Positions 42,427-56,000 of a stretch of DNA of 64,000 bases are shown piece after piece. The translations under genes were made by a program, and so were the position numbers. The notes under the pieces are model-generated. The model was given only the letters and a program-made list of their open reading frames with translations. It was not told where the DNA came from and did no database searches. How positions within the stretch are numbered: position 1 is the stretch's first letter; every line of letters begins with the position of its first letter. The stretch is from Abelmoschus esculentus (lineage: Eukaryota; Streptophyta; Magnoliopsida; Malvales; Malvaceae), in assembly GCA_035048815.1 (NCBI GenBank), contig JAUCBN010000024.1, positions 3,470,001 to 3,534,000 of the forward strand, written 5' to 3'.

Positions 42427-44587
42427 CTAATCAAGCGCAGTTTTGTTTTTACGAGCTGACATGGTCGTAAATCCATCCAAAATAGGTCTGGTAATACCTG
42501 CAGTTGAAAGACCTTGTAAATCCATCCAAAGCAAGGATGTCAAACTACTACTGCCATTACTGCTGCCGTTCTCCTGCTGATCATGCAGACAAGATGCGCT
42601 CGATGACTTTCTTACTTCGAGTTCATCAATCTCGTATTCATAATATCTTGCTTGTTCATTACCATCTCCGTTCTTCTGCGATAAGAATGCTCCCAACGAC
42701 TCGTTTGAGGCTGATGATATGTATAGCCGTAGCCTCCGGGCCGAGAAGAGAGCTTTCACTGGGGATTTCCTCAGTCTATACTGACTCTCTAACCGCTATC
42801 GACGAGGGGATATCTTCTCCGATCGTTGTTGCAGGATTGAACCTTGTCATCTCACCATCTGCTACTGCCCCTGAATTGATGCGGATACCGCTTTTTGTTC
42901 TCAGTGCTAGACGATTTGATAATGAAAACCCTACACCACCACCATTGTTGTTTTCCTCCGTCACACCAGCAGTAAAGTCGGCCTCCAATTTCTGCCGTCT
43001 TCTAATCAGATTCTCGTTGGATTTTTCGGGTTCGCTGTCTTTGCCATCTCCTGCAGACGTGATATCCACCAAGTTTTCACCGCTCTCATCGTGGAACCCG
43101 TTTGCTATGGTTCTACTCTTCTGTTTAAGCCTCAAAAATGGGTAGGAGTGTCGAAGGAACAGACCATCATCCACATAATCAGCTTCACCTTTCCTGTATA
43201 CTGCCATTTCAAAAACCTCGGACAACGTCTTTCTTTCTGCTGCTTTAAGGCCATAATAACCTTGTAACGAGCTCATTGCCGGGGAGACCTTTCGAGGACT
43301 CTTCAATTTCAAAGACTGGAATGAATCAAGCAAATCAGGTGGCAAATGCTTTGTAGGGGTTTGGTTGCCACTGCTTTGCCTGCAAAGAGTTGTACAGCAT
43401 GAGTTCAATTGAAACAACCAATCAATACTAGGAAACACATACCAGAGAAGAAGAAAAAAGACCTTCAATTCCTTTCCACAGAGAAAAGCTGCAGAAGTGC
43501 AGTTCAATTAAGAAGGGTGGCTTATATCGAACTGCACTTCTGCAGCTCGATTGAAACAACACGAAAACCCTCGAATTGTTACACCATATAGCCGCTTAAA
43601 ACGATTTCAGCCTAACTACAATCACTCTGCAAAACAAAACTACCTATGACAAGATTATCACACCAAATGTCCACCTAAATAGATTTCAGCCTAACTACAA
43701 TCACTCTGCAAATCAAAACTACCTATGACAAGATTATCACATCATATGGTCACTTAAATCGATTTCAGCCTAACTACATTCACTCTGCAAATCAAAACTA
43801 CCTATGACAAGATTATTACACCATATGTCCGCTTAAATCGATTTCAGCCGAACCCTTTAACCATCACAGAAATGTTTCCAAACATAAATTACCAAGTCTC
43901 AAGGCTTCTGGATATCTCCTCCTATAACTATACACATCTTAAAGGAAACTAAAAGAACATCCAATGTTCTGAAAAACAATTACTATATTTCAGGTTCGAA
44001 TACGCAAACATCATCCAACATTCAAAAAAACAATTACTATGATGTCATTAACATTGAGAGAGAGTACTTGTACAAGTTTTAAAAACGTAAAGTTCATGAG
44101 ATGGAAGAAAAACAAAAGAATTAGTATTGAAATATCTATGATACCCTGATTCCATGGAATCATTTGACAAACAAGTTGACGGTGGATGCCGCCCGGGTAA
44201 AGGGATCTGGAGCTTCTTAAGAGCAAACATTTGAAGATCGGTAACAAGACCATTCATCTTTTTTATATCAGCTTCCTGATATATCAACAACAACAATTTG
44301 CAATTTCCTCCGAAAATCAGATTCTAGTCCACGGTTAAACATAAATAATTGAGAATTCTATTCTAAAGAAACACAGTTACCTCGACGCCGTACTTGATGG
44401 CGACGCCGGCGAGAGTATCAAACCGGGAAACAGTATGTTCAATGTAACCGGAAGAAGGTAACGGCGAAGAAGGAATCTTATCTCCGTCCGATAGACCATA
44501 ATCATTGCAAAACCGACTACAATACCCATTCGTATTATAACTGTAGTGTCCATTTGGAATGGCGCTATTCCGCCTCTCCCTTTCCAT
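42427..44587 (-). CDS. LysM domain-containing protein
   Basis: Four exons on the minus strand: 44587-44381, 44275-44145, 43379-42782 and 42675-42427, giving 394 residues with closing phases. A LysM motif spans exons 1-2 (about residues 47-85, YIEHTVSRFDTLAGVAIKYG then ADIKKMNGL). The downstream LPGRHPPS and the C-terminal end RKNKTALD match a plant family of intracellular-looking LysM proteins. These have no signal peptide or kinase and a long Ser-rich tail; their role is not established. The last intron (42676-42781, 106 bases) is less certain. Its sequence is not AT-rich, and without splicing the frame stops at 42776 while the next frame runs open to 42427. A one-base frameshift is therefore the alternative. 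Splicing from TCA|GTATAG to TCGCAG|AAG restores the frame exactly. Confidence 0.82.
43488..43545. repeat. Short perfect-arm hairpin in a LysM intron
   Basis: AGCTGCAGAAGTGCAGTTC and GAACTGCACTTCTGCAGCT are perfect inverted copies separated by about 20 bases. Confidence 0.9.
43578..43850. repeat. 79-bp tandem repeat, about 3.4 copies, in a LysM intron
   Basis: The word ATTTCAGCCTAACTACA recurs at 43604, 43683, 43762 and (partly) 43841, exactly 79 bases apart. Each unit carries CACTCTGCAAA and ACTACCTATGACAAGATTAT. Copies differ at a few positions. Confidence 0.95.
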
Positions 44588-46700
44588 CTGAAAATTCCCG
44601 CCGTTTCTTTGAAAAAACAACAACAATTGATTTACCCTAAACTTATCATTCTCCGTATTTCACCTCCGATTCTTTTTTTAAAAAAAATCTGAGGTGTTGA
44701 AACGAAGAAACCAAACCCAATCCAAATTGTTGATAAAAATTTGAAATTTACAGTTTTTAAGTAAAAAGAAAAAGAAAACGCCGGATGGGAAAATCGTGAA
44801 TAGGTTAACAGTTAAAGGGTCTGGTTCATTGTTCCAGTATTTCCGGGAAAATGAATGATTGAAGCTCTGTTTTCATGAAGAAAAGGAAAACAATAAAAAG
44901 AAAAAGAGAACAAATATAAAAAAGAATTTAGAGAGAGAGAGAGAAGTTACCTTCAATTTCTGGGAAGAGAGAAGAAGAAGGTCAACTATTTTTTATTATT
45001 ATTTCAACAATAAATAGAAATTGAAATAATACATTAATAACAATAATATAAGAAAATAATAAAAGGGGAAAACTACAATGGTGGTTACCCAACTATCACT
45101 ATTTTTCTATTTTGGTCCCTCATATATTTTTTTTGTTAAAATTGTTCATCCTATTACATATTTTTCTTGTTTTGGATCCCTTTGTTAAATATTATTTTAT
45201 TATTTTTTCCTCTCTTTTATATATTATTTTTTAATATTTTTATTCATATCAATATAATAGTAACAAAAAAAAATCAAGTTTTAGGAAAATTAAAATTCAA
45301 ACCTGCATCCTTAGGTGAAATGGATGTGTTAGCCTGGGTTAAACCTCAAATATAATTATATTTTATCACAGATTATAAATTAAAGAAATAAACTTAAAAT
45401 ATAAATTAAATAATTATTTATTTTATAATTTAATATTAAAATATTTTAAAAAATCTTATGTCATTTAAAATAATAAATAAATATAATTTAAATTTTATAT
45501 TTTATTATGAATAAACATTACTTATTTAATTTTTAATATAATTTAGTATTAATTTTAAAAAATAAATAAGTGATTATTTAATTAATTTTTTCATCATTGA
45601 TTAATGAAAAAATTTGAAATCTAGTTTGATTTTTAGTTTTAATCACAATTCAAATAAATATAATTCAAATTAAAAATATCATAACATCTTAATTTAATTT
45701 TATGTTTAAATATTTAAATTTTAAATAATAAGATTTGTGATAAAATCGCTCTCTTAACTGTAATATTTTATTTTATGTTATAACCTAATATACGTTAAAT
45801 ATAAATTTTAGTGGAAAAGAATTAAAATCTTTGTTTGACACATTTGGTTTGTGCTTGGTCAAATTTTATTTGTTCACTAAAAATGCCCTTTTTAATATGT
45901 ACGCGAATTTTATTTTGCCCGATGTATTTAATCCAATTATTTGGTTTTGGTCTCGAACTCGGTATTTTTTACTCAGAATTAGTTTTAGTAAGATCGGGAT
46001 TGAATCCAAAATATAGGTCTTGATCGTAACCGAAATCGAGACTAGATCTTAATTTTCTAGAATGATACCGAGTGGATACCCAATAAAACTAATATCACAT
46101 ACCTGATTTTTTTGCTTGTAATAGATAATATTCTTTTGTTAATTTTTCTTATCAAACTTTCTCTTCGTGTATTAATATTATGAGAGTGACTCGTTTTAAA
46201 ACTTTAATCTTCACGATAATATATTTTAATTTTATTATTTAATATTATTATTGATAGTTGAATTCTATTTCTCCTATTACTTAAATTTTTAATAATAAAT
46301 CAATTGATCAGGTATCCGATACTGATATCGATTCTCACTAATAACGAGAGCGATTCATAAAATTCAAGTTACGAGTATGATAATATTATCATCCAACACA
46401 TTACATTAATAAGATTGCAAATTAAAGAAAATACTACAACAGATAGAAAATAAGCCATGGTGAAGTAATTAATATCCAAAATACATAAATAAAAAAAAAC
46501 TAACAAGAAACACACACAAGAAAAAAAAAAACATGTCCGGAAATCACAGAATCCAAATTCCCAAATCATTGTTTTAGTTGTTTTAAAAGCCTTATAATAA
46601 AATCCTAAAATACCCAGACCAGATAAAACAGCTGCTGCACCATATGTACATTATAATATTCTGTGTGAACCAGCAGAATACATAAGAAACATGGGGTGAC
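44588..46700. other. Intergenic between the LysM and YSL genes
   Basis: The left end should hold the promoter and leader of the LysM gene and includes a short (GA)n run at about 44932-44943. From about 45000 it is AT-rich with no recognisable gene. The last ~100 bases are probably the 3' untranslated region of the YSL gene. Confidence 0.5.
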
Positions 46701-49240
46701 TTAGCTTTCTTTTAATAGATCTTTCAGCTGTGCCACAGTGAAGAACTTCATGCATAAAGGAGGGTTGACATTAAGAAGTGCTAGAATAGCTGCCGGCACA
46801 CTCCATAATGAGTCGCCACAAATGAGCCCTGATGCCACTGCCGGTGCAAAGTCGGTAGCTCTCTGCTTGTTGCTCAATTCCCACATGAAGAGAATCAAAC
46901 TCCCCACGCACATGTCTATGGCAAAGTATCCACCAAGGTAGAATGGAATAGCCATGCACATTGGACTCGGGATGAACCGATAAATCTTAAATTTGGTCTC
47001 GTAACGCATCAACAGCTCTTGAATCAAGTTTATGAAAAAACCAACAAGGAAGAAGGCAATTACAAGGTTAAGGCAGTTTTTGGGGAGTGAAGAGATGCCT
47101 TCAACACCAAGAAGTGCGATTCCACGGTATAGGAAACCGTACGGTGCGGGATAGGGGCCATCAGGGTCACCAATTTTGTAAGCATTATAGAAGAACCAAA
47201 AAACTAATGGTGTCAAAATACAGCCCATTGCGGTCCCAATTACTTGGCTGAAAAACATAGAACGAGGAGATGAAAGGGTTAGATATCCTGTTTTGAAGTC
47301 CTGCATGAGATCAGAGGCAGTGGAAACAATGCTCATCATCACACTGCAAGATGCAAGACCGGCAATGACACCACCGTGTTCGAGACCAACCCACAAGCTA
47401 AAAATGATAATGCACAATTTCCCATAGTTGGAGGCCAGAGACCAGTCAGTGAGACCACAACCATAAGCATTGCAGAAGGCCAATACCGGAGCAATGGCAT
47501 AAGCAACTAATATGTGGTACCATTTTAGTTGGGGAAAGATGAAGGGAACAACAATGATGGATATGATCGACAAGACAACATAGCCCGAGATGGCTACCTT
47601 ATTGGGAACCTGATCTTTTAAGAAGAACTCTGTTCGTCTATTTTCATCATAATCATCAGTTGGGGAATCAAGGTCAGAACCACCAGGGCCAACAACAGAC
47701 GAATCCTTTCCGGAGTTCTTAGCTATTAGGCTGAGTATGGTTTTGCTTAGCATATAGACAACATGAAATAAACCATCCCCAAGCATCATAGCAATAGCAA
47801 TAAACACCTGTTATGAGCAAAAAAAATAAATATGAGTCTATAACAAAGTATATCTGTAGTATATAAAAAATAGAAATAAGGGATACCTTATATCCTTGAA
47901 GACCATGGAGATTAGTCGGCCCTAGATTAGCACTATACCAAATGCCTTCCTTACTATCAATCATTGGCCACAATACTGCCCATGAAAAGATGGCTCCAAC
48001 AAGCAAAGAAACATTCACCATATAAGGACAAATCATCCCCACACCAACATATGTTGATGAAAAATCAAAGTAAAACCTTACAGGAAGGATTATTATGTAA
48101 TCAGTAACTAGTTACTAGTTATCAAGATTAAACAACAATAAGAAATAAGAAATTAGAAATTAGAATCAGACACATACTTCTGTTTGAATGCTTGGAAACC
48201 AAAAGTAGGAAAGGTAGAAAATCCACATCCATCAAGACCAGTGTAAAACCATTGGAAAAGGGCAAATAAAAAGCTAAAGACAAAGCTTTTGAAGAGAACC
48301 ATAACTTGTTTCCTGTAAAAGCAATTAACCATCAAAGATAAACAAATAATAATGGGAATCATATAAACAAGAAAGGTAAATTCAATAAGATGTGATCAAA
48401 TTACACTTACTTGGCTAACTTTGCACCTTTGGGGGTATGAAAACTGTTGATAAGGTATGCAGTTGCCGTCCCGCTAGGATATGTTAACTTATATTTTAGG
48501 ATCATTATCTGTAAATAATGCTTTGAATTATTATTTTGATGATATGCATACAAATAGAATCAAATATATTGAGATATGAATGAAAGAAAGCAGTAAAATG
48601 ACCTTTCTTAGGGGAACAATGGAAAATAAGCCAACAAAACTAACAATAAAGAGGAAACCAATCATCCAAGAAACAGATAGTTTCTTCACATTTACTGGCA
48701 TATTTCCACTGCCTTCCTGACTAGCTACATAAGGACTCATCCCCAATAAGTAACTTGCAGTGCCACCTTTAAAACACAAAGATCATTGTAAACAACAGCC
48801 ACAAAAGAAGAAAAATTAAAAAAATGGGTTTTAATTTTTAAATGCCTACTGCTGAATGCAATTCCGGATGAGGCGACGACACATGTTTGGACGACGGTAT
48901 TCTCTTGCCTGGTGAAGGGTTGTTTCAAAAGTCCAACCTTTGAGAGAGTGGAGGTCCATGCTTTGATGACGGCAAAGCCCAACAAACCGGCGGCGACGTT
49001 GAGAGACGGGATAACACCGGTGGTAAGATTAAGCTTGCAAACGATGAAGTTGAAGACCAAGCTCAGAACAAGGCTAGTAATCATTGATCTCACCGTTATC
49101 TGCTGGGTCCATGGCGGTACCGGCGTGGACTTGAAAGCAGCCTCCACCAAAACTTTATTGCTTGATTGCTGTTCATCGTCAACAAGGGCTGGCGTTTCCC
49201 ACCCTTCTTCCCCATCATTTTGGTACCTTGAACTCACCAT
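46701..49240 (-). CDS. Metal-nicotianamine transporter, YSL family (OPT superfamily)
   Basis: Six exons on the minus strand: 49240-48850, 48766-48603, 48508-48411, 48312-48178, 48076-47887 and 47807-46701, giving 694 residues, normal for Yellow Stripe-Like proteins. YSL proteins move metal-nicotianamine (or phytosiderophore) complexes across plasma or vacuolar membranes. The chain is strongly hydrophobic with more than ten membrane segments. Family blocks seen are [90 protein letters not shown] and [19 protein letters not shown] soluble acidic loop (about residues 355-380, [18 protein letters not shown]) separates two halves. It resembles the YSL5/7/8 branch, but the subgroup and metal are not resolved. 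Confidence 0.95.
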
Positions 49241-52200
49241 TGTTCTCTTTCACTCTAAGATGATTCCTTTGATTTTTGAAGAGAAAGTAGTCTCGGAGGA
49301 GAACCCAAGTCTTTAAATATATGAAGGAATAATAGTAAATCTCATCTAAATGTAAGCTGATGGGGAACATCCAAAGGCTGAGAGACAATGTAGTGGTGAC
49401 GGTTACAGCCTACAGGGTGACAAACAGCTACGATCAATGGGAAATGAATCTCAGAGAATCGAGATTCAATGAGGGTTAGTAGTGACAGATTTTATTCCTT
49501 CTTTGTATATAGAAATGATACACGTAAATCTCTCCTTTTGGAAATAATATTATATTAATTATATTACACGGAATCCTTTCGAGTTTTATCATTATTAATT
49601 CAGATTAAAAATTATATCATACAGTTGATTTGGTAAATAAATCTTTTATCGAATATTTTTTACATACACAATATTTCGTACAAGAGATTTACTCAGATAA
49701 CATAAAATCATTGATAAGACATATACAGATATACAAAACATATAGATATAAATTAATCGAATATATCATCTCATATGAGATCGGACATTTGAATAAATTT
49801 GTCAAAGATTTGATCGATTAATTACACATTAATATTTTTTTAAGTATTAAAATTTAAATTAATTTAGTATTTTATCAGTATCATTAGTGTATAATTTAGA
49901 TCAATATAGACAAATTTTTTAGCATATTTCCCTTATATAATCATATTTTTGAGTTTCAAATGGTAATAAATTCATAAATTAATTCAAAAGCGTTAGCTGT
50001 AATTACCATTTATCTCTATGAATATGCCCGTTTATTTTTTTTCTATTTTCATTAACTGTTTCTTTTATTAGGCCATTTTTTATCTGTAGAAAGTGCATTT
50101 TAATTGGAATTTTTTTAGAAAAAAAATCTAAATTAGTTTATTTTTAATATAAATTAATGTATTTATTTATTTATTTATTTATCTTTTCCACGCATATTAT
50201 ACTCTTTTTCGGTCTGTTAAGTAACTTTATTTGGACAAAAGGTTACATTTTTATTAAAAAATATTATATTTTATGAATGGTGCAAAGATAAATATTAAAT
50301 TAAAATCTTTTAAAATTATATTTTCGAATCAATCACATAAAAATCAATTATAATTGACATACATTTAACATGTAAAAAGGGGAGTTTACATTCAACATAG
50401 TTGTTGTTACAAAAAATTATTATAAATAATGAAATTCATGTTTTTTGATAAATTTTGTTTATAGTTATAGATTTTAATTATAGTAATAAAATTTATTGTT
50501 ATAAAATGTTTTCCTCAAATTTTTGGCGCAAAAAAAATCATAAAGTGATATATTTTATAACTATAAGTTATATATATTTTTACAAAAAAAGATTATCGCA
50601 ACAAATAATGATATTCAAGATTTTTGTAACAAATTAATTTTATATTTATATATTTTAATTATAATGATAAAATTTATTCATACATTTTTTTCTTTTTTGT
50701 GTGTGATAAAAAACCGTATAATGACAAATTTTATAACTATATGTTATACATATTTTTATATAAAAATATTATCACAATAAATAATAAGATTTGAAATTTT
50801 TATGTTAAATTATGTTTTTAGTTATTTATTTTATCGTGACAAAATATATTATAATTATAAATTATAATTCTTAAAATTATATTAAATTATGTTTTAGCTA
50901 TTTATTTTAGGGATTTTTAAATTTTTTTAAATCAAAAAGTCAAAAACAACCTTGGTAAAGAAAGAATATATATTGAGATATTTTTTATCTTTAATGAAAA
51001 AGTGAGTTTCCATATTCGATATTAATATTTCTCATGCTCTTGGTGATTAATAATATATATTGAGATATTTTTTTACCTTTTCAAGATACCTAGTTAAATA
51101 TTTAAATTATTATTAACAAAGTGACAAAATTTTCAATTCTCGGGTACCCGACTCGACTAGTTTTATTATATGTATATATATTAGTTTTAAATTATATTTT
51201 TTTATTTTAGATTTTTTTAATATTTATGTTTAAAACTAAATTTAAATCTATAAATTAGTTTTATGTTTGTGTTATATATTTCTAAGTTTTAAAAATTTTA
51301 AATATATTTTTATTAATTTATTAATACCAAAGAAAAACAAGATTAATACTTTTAACGTCATGTTATTGATAAAATTTAATAAATATAGATGTATATATAC
51401 ATCCAAATATTCTAAAATTAACTTTAAATCAATCATTTTTATGTTTGATTATGTATTATAAAATTTTAAAATTTATATGTTTAATGTATAATGCTTTTTT
51501 AATTTTAAAATAAAAAAATAATAATTATGAACCAGGTACCCGTTACCCGAGTAGCTGGGTACCCGATAACGAATACCCGATTTAAATTGGTCGGGACACG
51601 GGCCGATTTTTTATAACCCGAAGGAACTAGGTACCCGGTAATGAACACCCCTAATACATATTACAATAATAAAAGACACGTTAACAATATGATTATTACC
51701 ACAACTCAATCGCGAATAAGAGTAGTGTTTGTGAGCTCATATTTCAATCTAATTCGAAAAGTTCAAAACATAAATATCAACATGATAATCAAAATATCGT
51801 TATCTTTATCAGTCGTAATGACATTAAATCTAATTTTAACAAAAATAAAACAATTAAACAGTCGATTAAAAATATAATAGAAAATAAAAGATACGTATTA
51901 AAAATAAAAATATATCGCAAAAATAGAATTATTATTATAACAATTAAAAAAATATTACATCAATAATTCTTCAAACTATTTAATGATAGATTAGAAAATA
52001 TTAAATTTTATAAATTTGGTGACAGAATTAAAAAAATATGATAAAAATAAAAATACACTAACAATTAAGTAACTATGAAGATAATTTAATCTATTATATT
52101 TATTTTAGTCATTCTAAAATTTAACAAAAAAACATTTTATTTTAATATTTTCACCGAAAACAAAAAAAATCAATTTTTAACTATAATATTCGATTTAATA

Positions 52201-52308
52201 ACTAATTAATTTAAATTGTATTTCATAAAAACTCAATATTTAACTTAATTTTTTTATTTATAATATCATAATTTAAAATCATAATTTTGCTTAAAGAACA
52301 TAGTATTA
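49241..52308. other. Gene-free, very AT-rich stretch
   Basis: The left ~150 bases should hold the YSL promoter and leader. About 50440-50800 contains two diverged copies of a ~175-bp unit (TTTTATAACTATA at about 50554 and 50729). About 51130-51653 has ends rich in GGGTACCCG and finishes GAACACCCCTA, probably a decayed hAT-like element. About 51655-51830 is the repeat shared with 9047-9200. No gene seen. Confidence 0.55.
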
Positions 52309-52708
52309 TGAGGTTATTACCCTCTCCCTAAAAACATATCTAATAGGATGTGCAATGTCACCATATATATATATATATATATCCCAAAACCTTCATTTTT
52401 CTTTTTGATGTGGGATTAATACTTCTTACCTCTTTTCAGGCGTGATATTCTCTCTCACTTAACCTCGTCACTTCCTCGTAACGAATTTCTACTCTTGTGA
52501 TTAGCATATTGTCACGGTTGTTCATCTTGCCTACTCCTCTCATAGTCGTTCGGTATAAAATCAGACAGTCACAGGATCGCTCTGATACCACTTATCGCGG
52601 GGCTATTACCCTCTTCTTAAAAGATACGTTTGATAAGATATGTATCGGTGATCTTAAGACTTTTTTTTATTTAAGATTAATACCCATCATCTCTTTTCAG
52701 GCGCGACA
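52309..52708 (-). mobile_element. TRIM-type miniature LTR retrotransposon
   Basis: Two direct repeats of about 139 and 117 bases lie at about 52309-52447 and 52592-52708. Shared words include TATTACCCTCT at the left ends, GATTAATAC internally and CTCTTTTCAGGCG at the right ends. They flank an internal region of only ~145 bases. Next to the right repeat is a perfect minus-strand primer-binding site TGGTATCAGAGC (52579-52590), complementary to plant initiator tRNA-Met. The element therefore runs on the minus strand with its 5' LTR at the right, the LTR opening TGTCGCGCCTGAAAAGAG. There is no protein-coding capacity, as expected of TRIMs. A (TA)n run at about 52363-52381 expands the left repeat. 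No target-site duplication was identified. Confidence 0.85.
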
Positions 52709-53002
52709 ATAACATGTGGCTGAAAATATCTATTCTAAGACCAAATAAGATAGTTTTAAACTTTTTAATACCAAAATTAAATCTCGAAAACGAGGCCCAT
52801 ACTATGGCCCATTTTGAAGTCGAAATTCTGAACCCACTGAAAATGAATTTGGGGGTTTAGCATAAACTAGAAATCCATATTCATATATCCGACCCGAAAT
52901 TCGGGTCTCCATCGCTTAAACCTGGGCTGGGGAACTGAGAAAAAGCAGCAGCGGTGTGGTGTCTTTGTGTTCGTCGCAACGTAATCGTGATTCGTCAAGG
53001 CG

Positions 53003-56000
53003 ATGAAGAACGTTTTCTCGATCCTGATTTTGATTATTCCACTTGCGTTATTTTCAGCCGTTGATTGCGCATCAAACGGTGTAGGAGAATGGCAGATCCT
53101 TACCAATCTAAACTATTCTTCTCAGATCCGTCGCCACACTCACACTCTCCTTCTCGTCACCGTCCCATGTAATCTACAACTCAATTTAATGAAATCAAAT
53201 TTGTCTTTTATAGTTCGGTTTACGGTTGCGGTTGCGAATTTGAATATAGTGTTACAATTATAACCTGTAACCACGTTATTCTTTTTTGTTTTACAGGGTG
53301 CGGCGAGTCCCGGTCCCTTATGAGGGAAGTGTCCCGATTAATTGCCGATAAGTCAACGGAGTTTGACTCCTTGAAATTGATGTATATTCATAGGAACAAG
53401 GAGAAAGCGTTGACCGATTCCATTGGTGCATCGGATCCTATAACGGTGTTTTATTATGATCACTTCGTATCTTATAAGTACCAAGGAAAGCTTCGAGCAC
53501 GAAGTATATTGAAATCTATTCATCCTTATATGTCAGCTGCTTCACCTGAAGAACTTCCTTTAAATCACATTAATTCTCAAGAGGACTTGAAATCGTTTCT
53601 CGAATCAACTGACAAAGCTTTGATTTTAGCTGAATTTTGCGGTTGGACTCCCAAGTTAGTGGATAAGGTCAAGAATAATGGCACTGGAACTGATTTGACG
53701 CCTAAGGTTGCTGGTAGTTTCTTATTTCATTTTGTTTCAGATTTAATTTAATTAATGAAGATAGATTTTTGGGTTGTGGTTAGAGGTAATGTTGCTTAAA
53801 CTTTTGTTTGTTTTTATCATCTTAAAATTCAGGAAATGGAAAGTGGCATGCTGAAATGTGATGTTGAAAATGGGGTTGCTGGAATGCCTTGGATTACTGA
53901 GTTTGGTGTGGTAAATGATAGTGTTTCTTCACGGGAGAGTGATGACTTGAAATTTGGTCTCGGATTGAGCTGTACCTTAAAAGAGTATAAGCAATTTGAT
54001 TCGTTTTTCTCAAAGTTGATTGATGTTAGAAGAGAGTTCTTAGTTCCTCCCGAAAGGCTTAGATTTGGGTTGATTTCTCATAGATCATTGATGTCATCAC
54101 TTGGTGTTCAAGTTTCTGGTACATGGATGGCAGTGATGTACTTCAAAGGATGTCCTGGTTGTTCAAAAGTTATTAAAGACGAGGATAACCTCAAGAATGC
54201 TTTAATGACAGACAATTCAGTTGTTCGCGAGGTATGAATTTTTCCGCTTCTCAAATCCCTTCAAAAAATTCTGGTGACTGAAAGCCTTCTAGGTTTAGAA
54301 CTCCTTTTTATGGTGTTTTAGGCTTGGCGGAAAAAGAATATTCTTAGTTTGATTGTATGCCACTGAAATACATAAAACATACATATCAGTAATTGCTTCT
54401 TTTTTCTTACCATGGGTAGGACACATGAGTACTATGCTTCTGCCAGTTCTGTTACACCTTGCTCTACTCCAAATGCTCTAGCTTGAAGTTGCAATTACCC
54501 TTTTTGCCTATTACTAAAGCATAGTGGATTATAGGAACTTGGTCACTATCTATACGACCACCACTGGCATTACTACTCTCTAGTTGTGTCTAAGGCTACT
54601 TAACAATGTATTTGTTAACTATGAGTAAGCATAGTATACTTATTACGCATGTAGTACAATTGATTTTCATGCACAAGGGTTGTAGTCCAATTGCCATTTT
54701 TTTACCTTTTTCTTGTGAATTTATATTTAAGTTCCTATGTCCACGTACAATGTGTTTATCTTTATCTTTTCTTTCTTTCCATTTTAGAATATTGATTTTA
54801 ATTTCTTATAACTTGTCTTTCCTATCTCTGTATCTCACTTACTTCCCCTGAAATGTAGCTACAATTTGATGGCCAAGATCTTCCGCTTTCTTTACCTGCA
54901 AATAAGCCATCAGTAATCCTTTTTGTTGATAGATCATCTGAGACATCAGAAATTAGAAGAAAAAGTAGGGAAGCTCTTGATGCATTTAGAGAAGTAGCGC
55001 TTCACTACCAGATTTCAGATTGGATGAGTTCGCAAAATACTTATCATAAAGAAAAGTTAGCTTATAAGGGTACGTCAGATTCAGGACATCCAAGACTACA
55101 GCTATCTAAAATGCCATTCATGATTATAAATGAGGGTAAGCATGTCACTTTAGATGATATAGCCTCAGATTTGCAAGGTAAATCTTTGCAAGAAACCTTA
55201 GCTTATCTTCTTGAGAGAAAGAAGGAAACCAAATTGAGCACACTTGCAAAGGAATTAGGCTTTCGTCTTTTATCAGATGACCTTGACATCAAAACAGCCC
55301 AGGAAGTACCATCACAAACAGACGGTCAATCTAATGATGGCTCACCGCCATCATCTCAGGAAGTTCCTTTAATTAGTATTGTTGATCCACAGAGTTTACC
55401 AGTGGAAACTGATAATGGTTTGGAGCTCAAGGGAAAAACAAAATCAATTGGTGTTGAAGTTGGACCTTCTTCTCCATACAAGGAAGATGAGCGTATTTCT
55501 CCTGATAAAAGTAAACATTTCATATCTATAGAAACTGACAAACTTTTGGAAGGTCTTGAGCTAGTTATAGCTGAAGATTTTAAGGCAAAAGAGAAAAATT
55601 CTTCGGAGAGAGAGAAGTCCGGGGAACAAGAACCCCAAGTTCAAGAGTTTAAGGATTCTTTTCTCTTATGTGATGATAACTATCGACTACTTGAATCTTT
55701 GACTGGTGGATCAACAATTCCATCATTAGTTTTAGTTGATCCTAGATCTCAGCATCATTATGTCCACTTTGAAGAGAAAAATTTAAGTTACTTGTCAATT
55801 TCTGAATTTCTTCAAGAATATATTAGTGGAAGTCTTGTTCCGTATCAGCGGTCTGTGCCTGTTCTTCACAGCCGCAGGGAATCTACATCTCCACCGTTTG
55901 TTAATCTAGATTTTCATGAAATGGATTCTATCCCTCGAGTTACGATGCATACGTTGTCCAAGCTTGTTTTTGGGTCTAACCAATCTGACAGTGTAAATGC

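Noticed and set aside
42504..43145. Long plus-strand open frame (213 codons) over the LysM gene
   Set aside because: It is antisense to LysM exons 3 and 4, which match a protein family and splice in frame; the plus-strand frame matches nothing known.
43578..43850. Regularly spaced repeats that could be taken for a CRISPR-like array
   Set aside because: The whole 79-bp unit repeats, including what would be spacers, and this is a plant nuclear intron.
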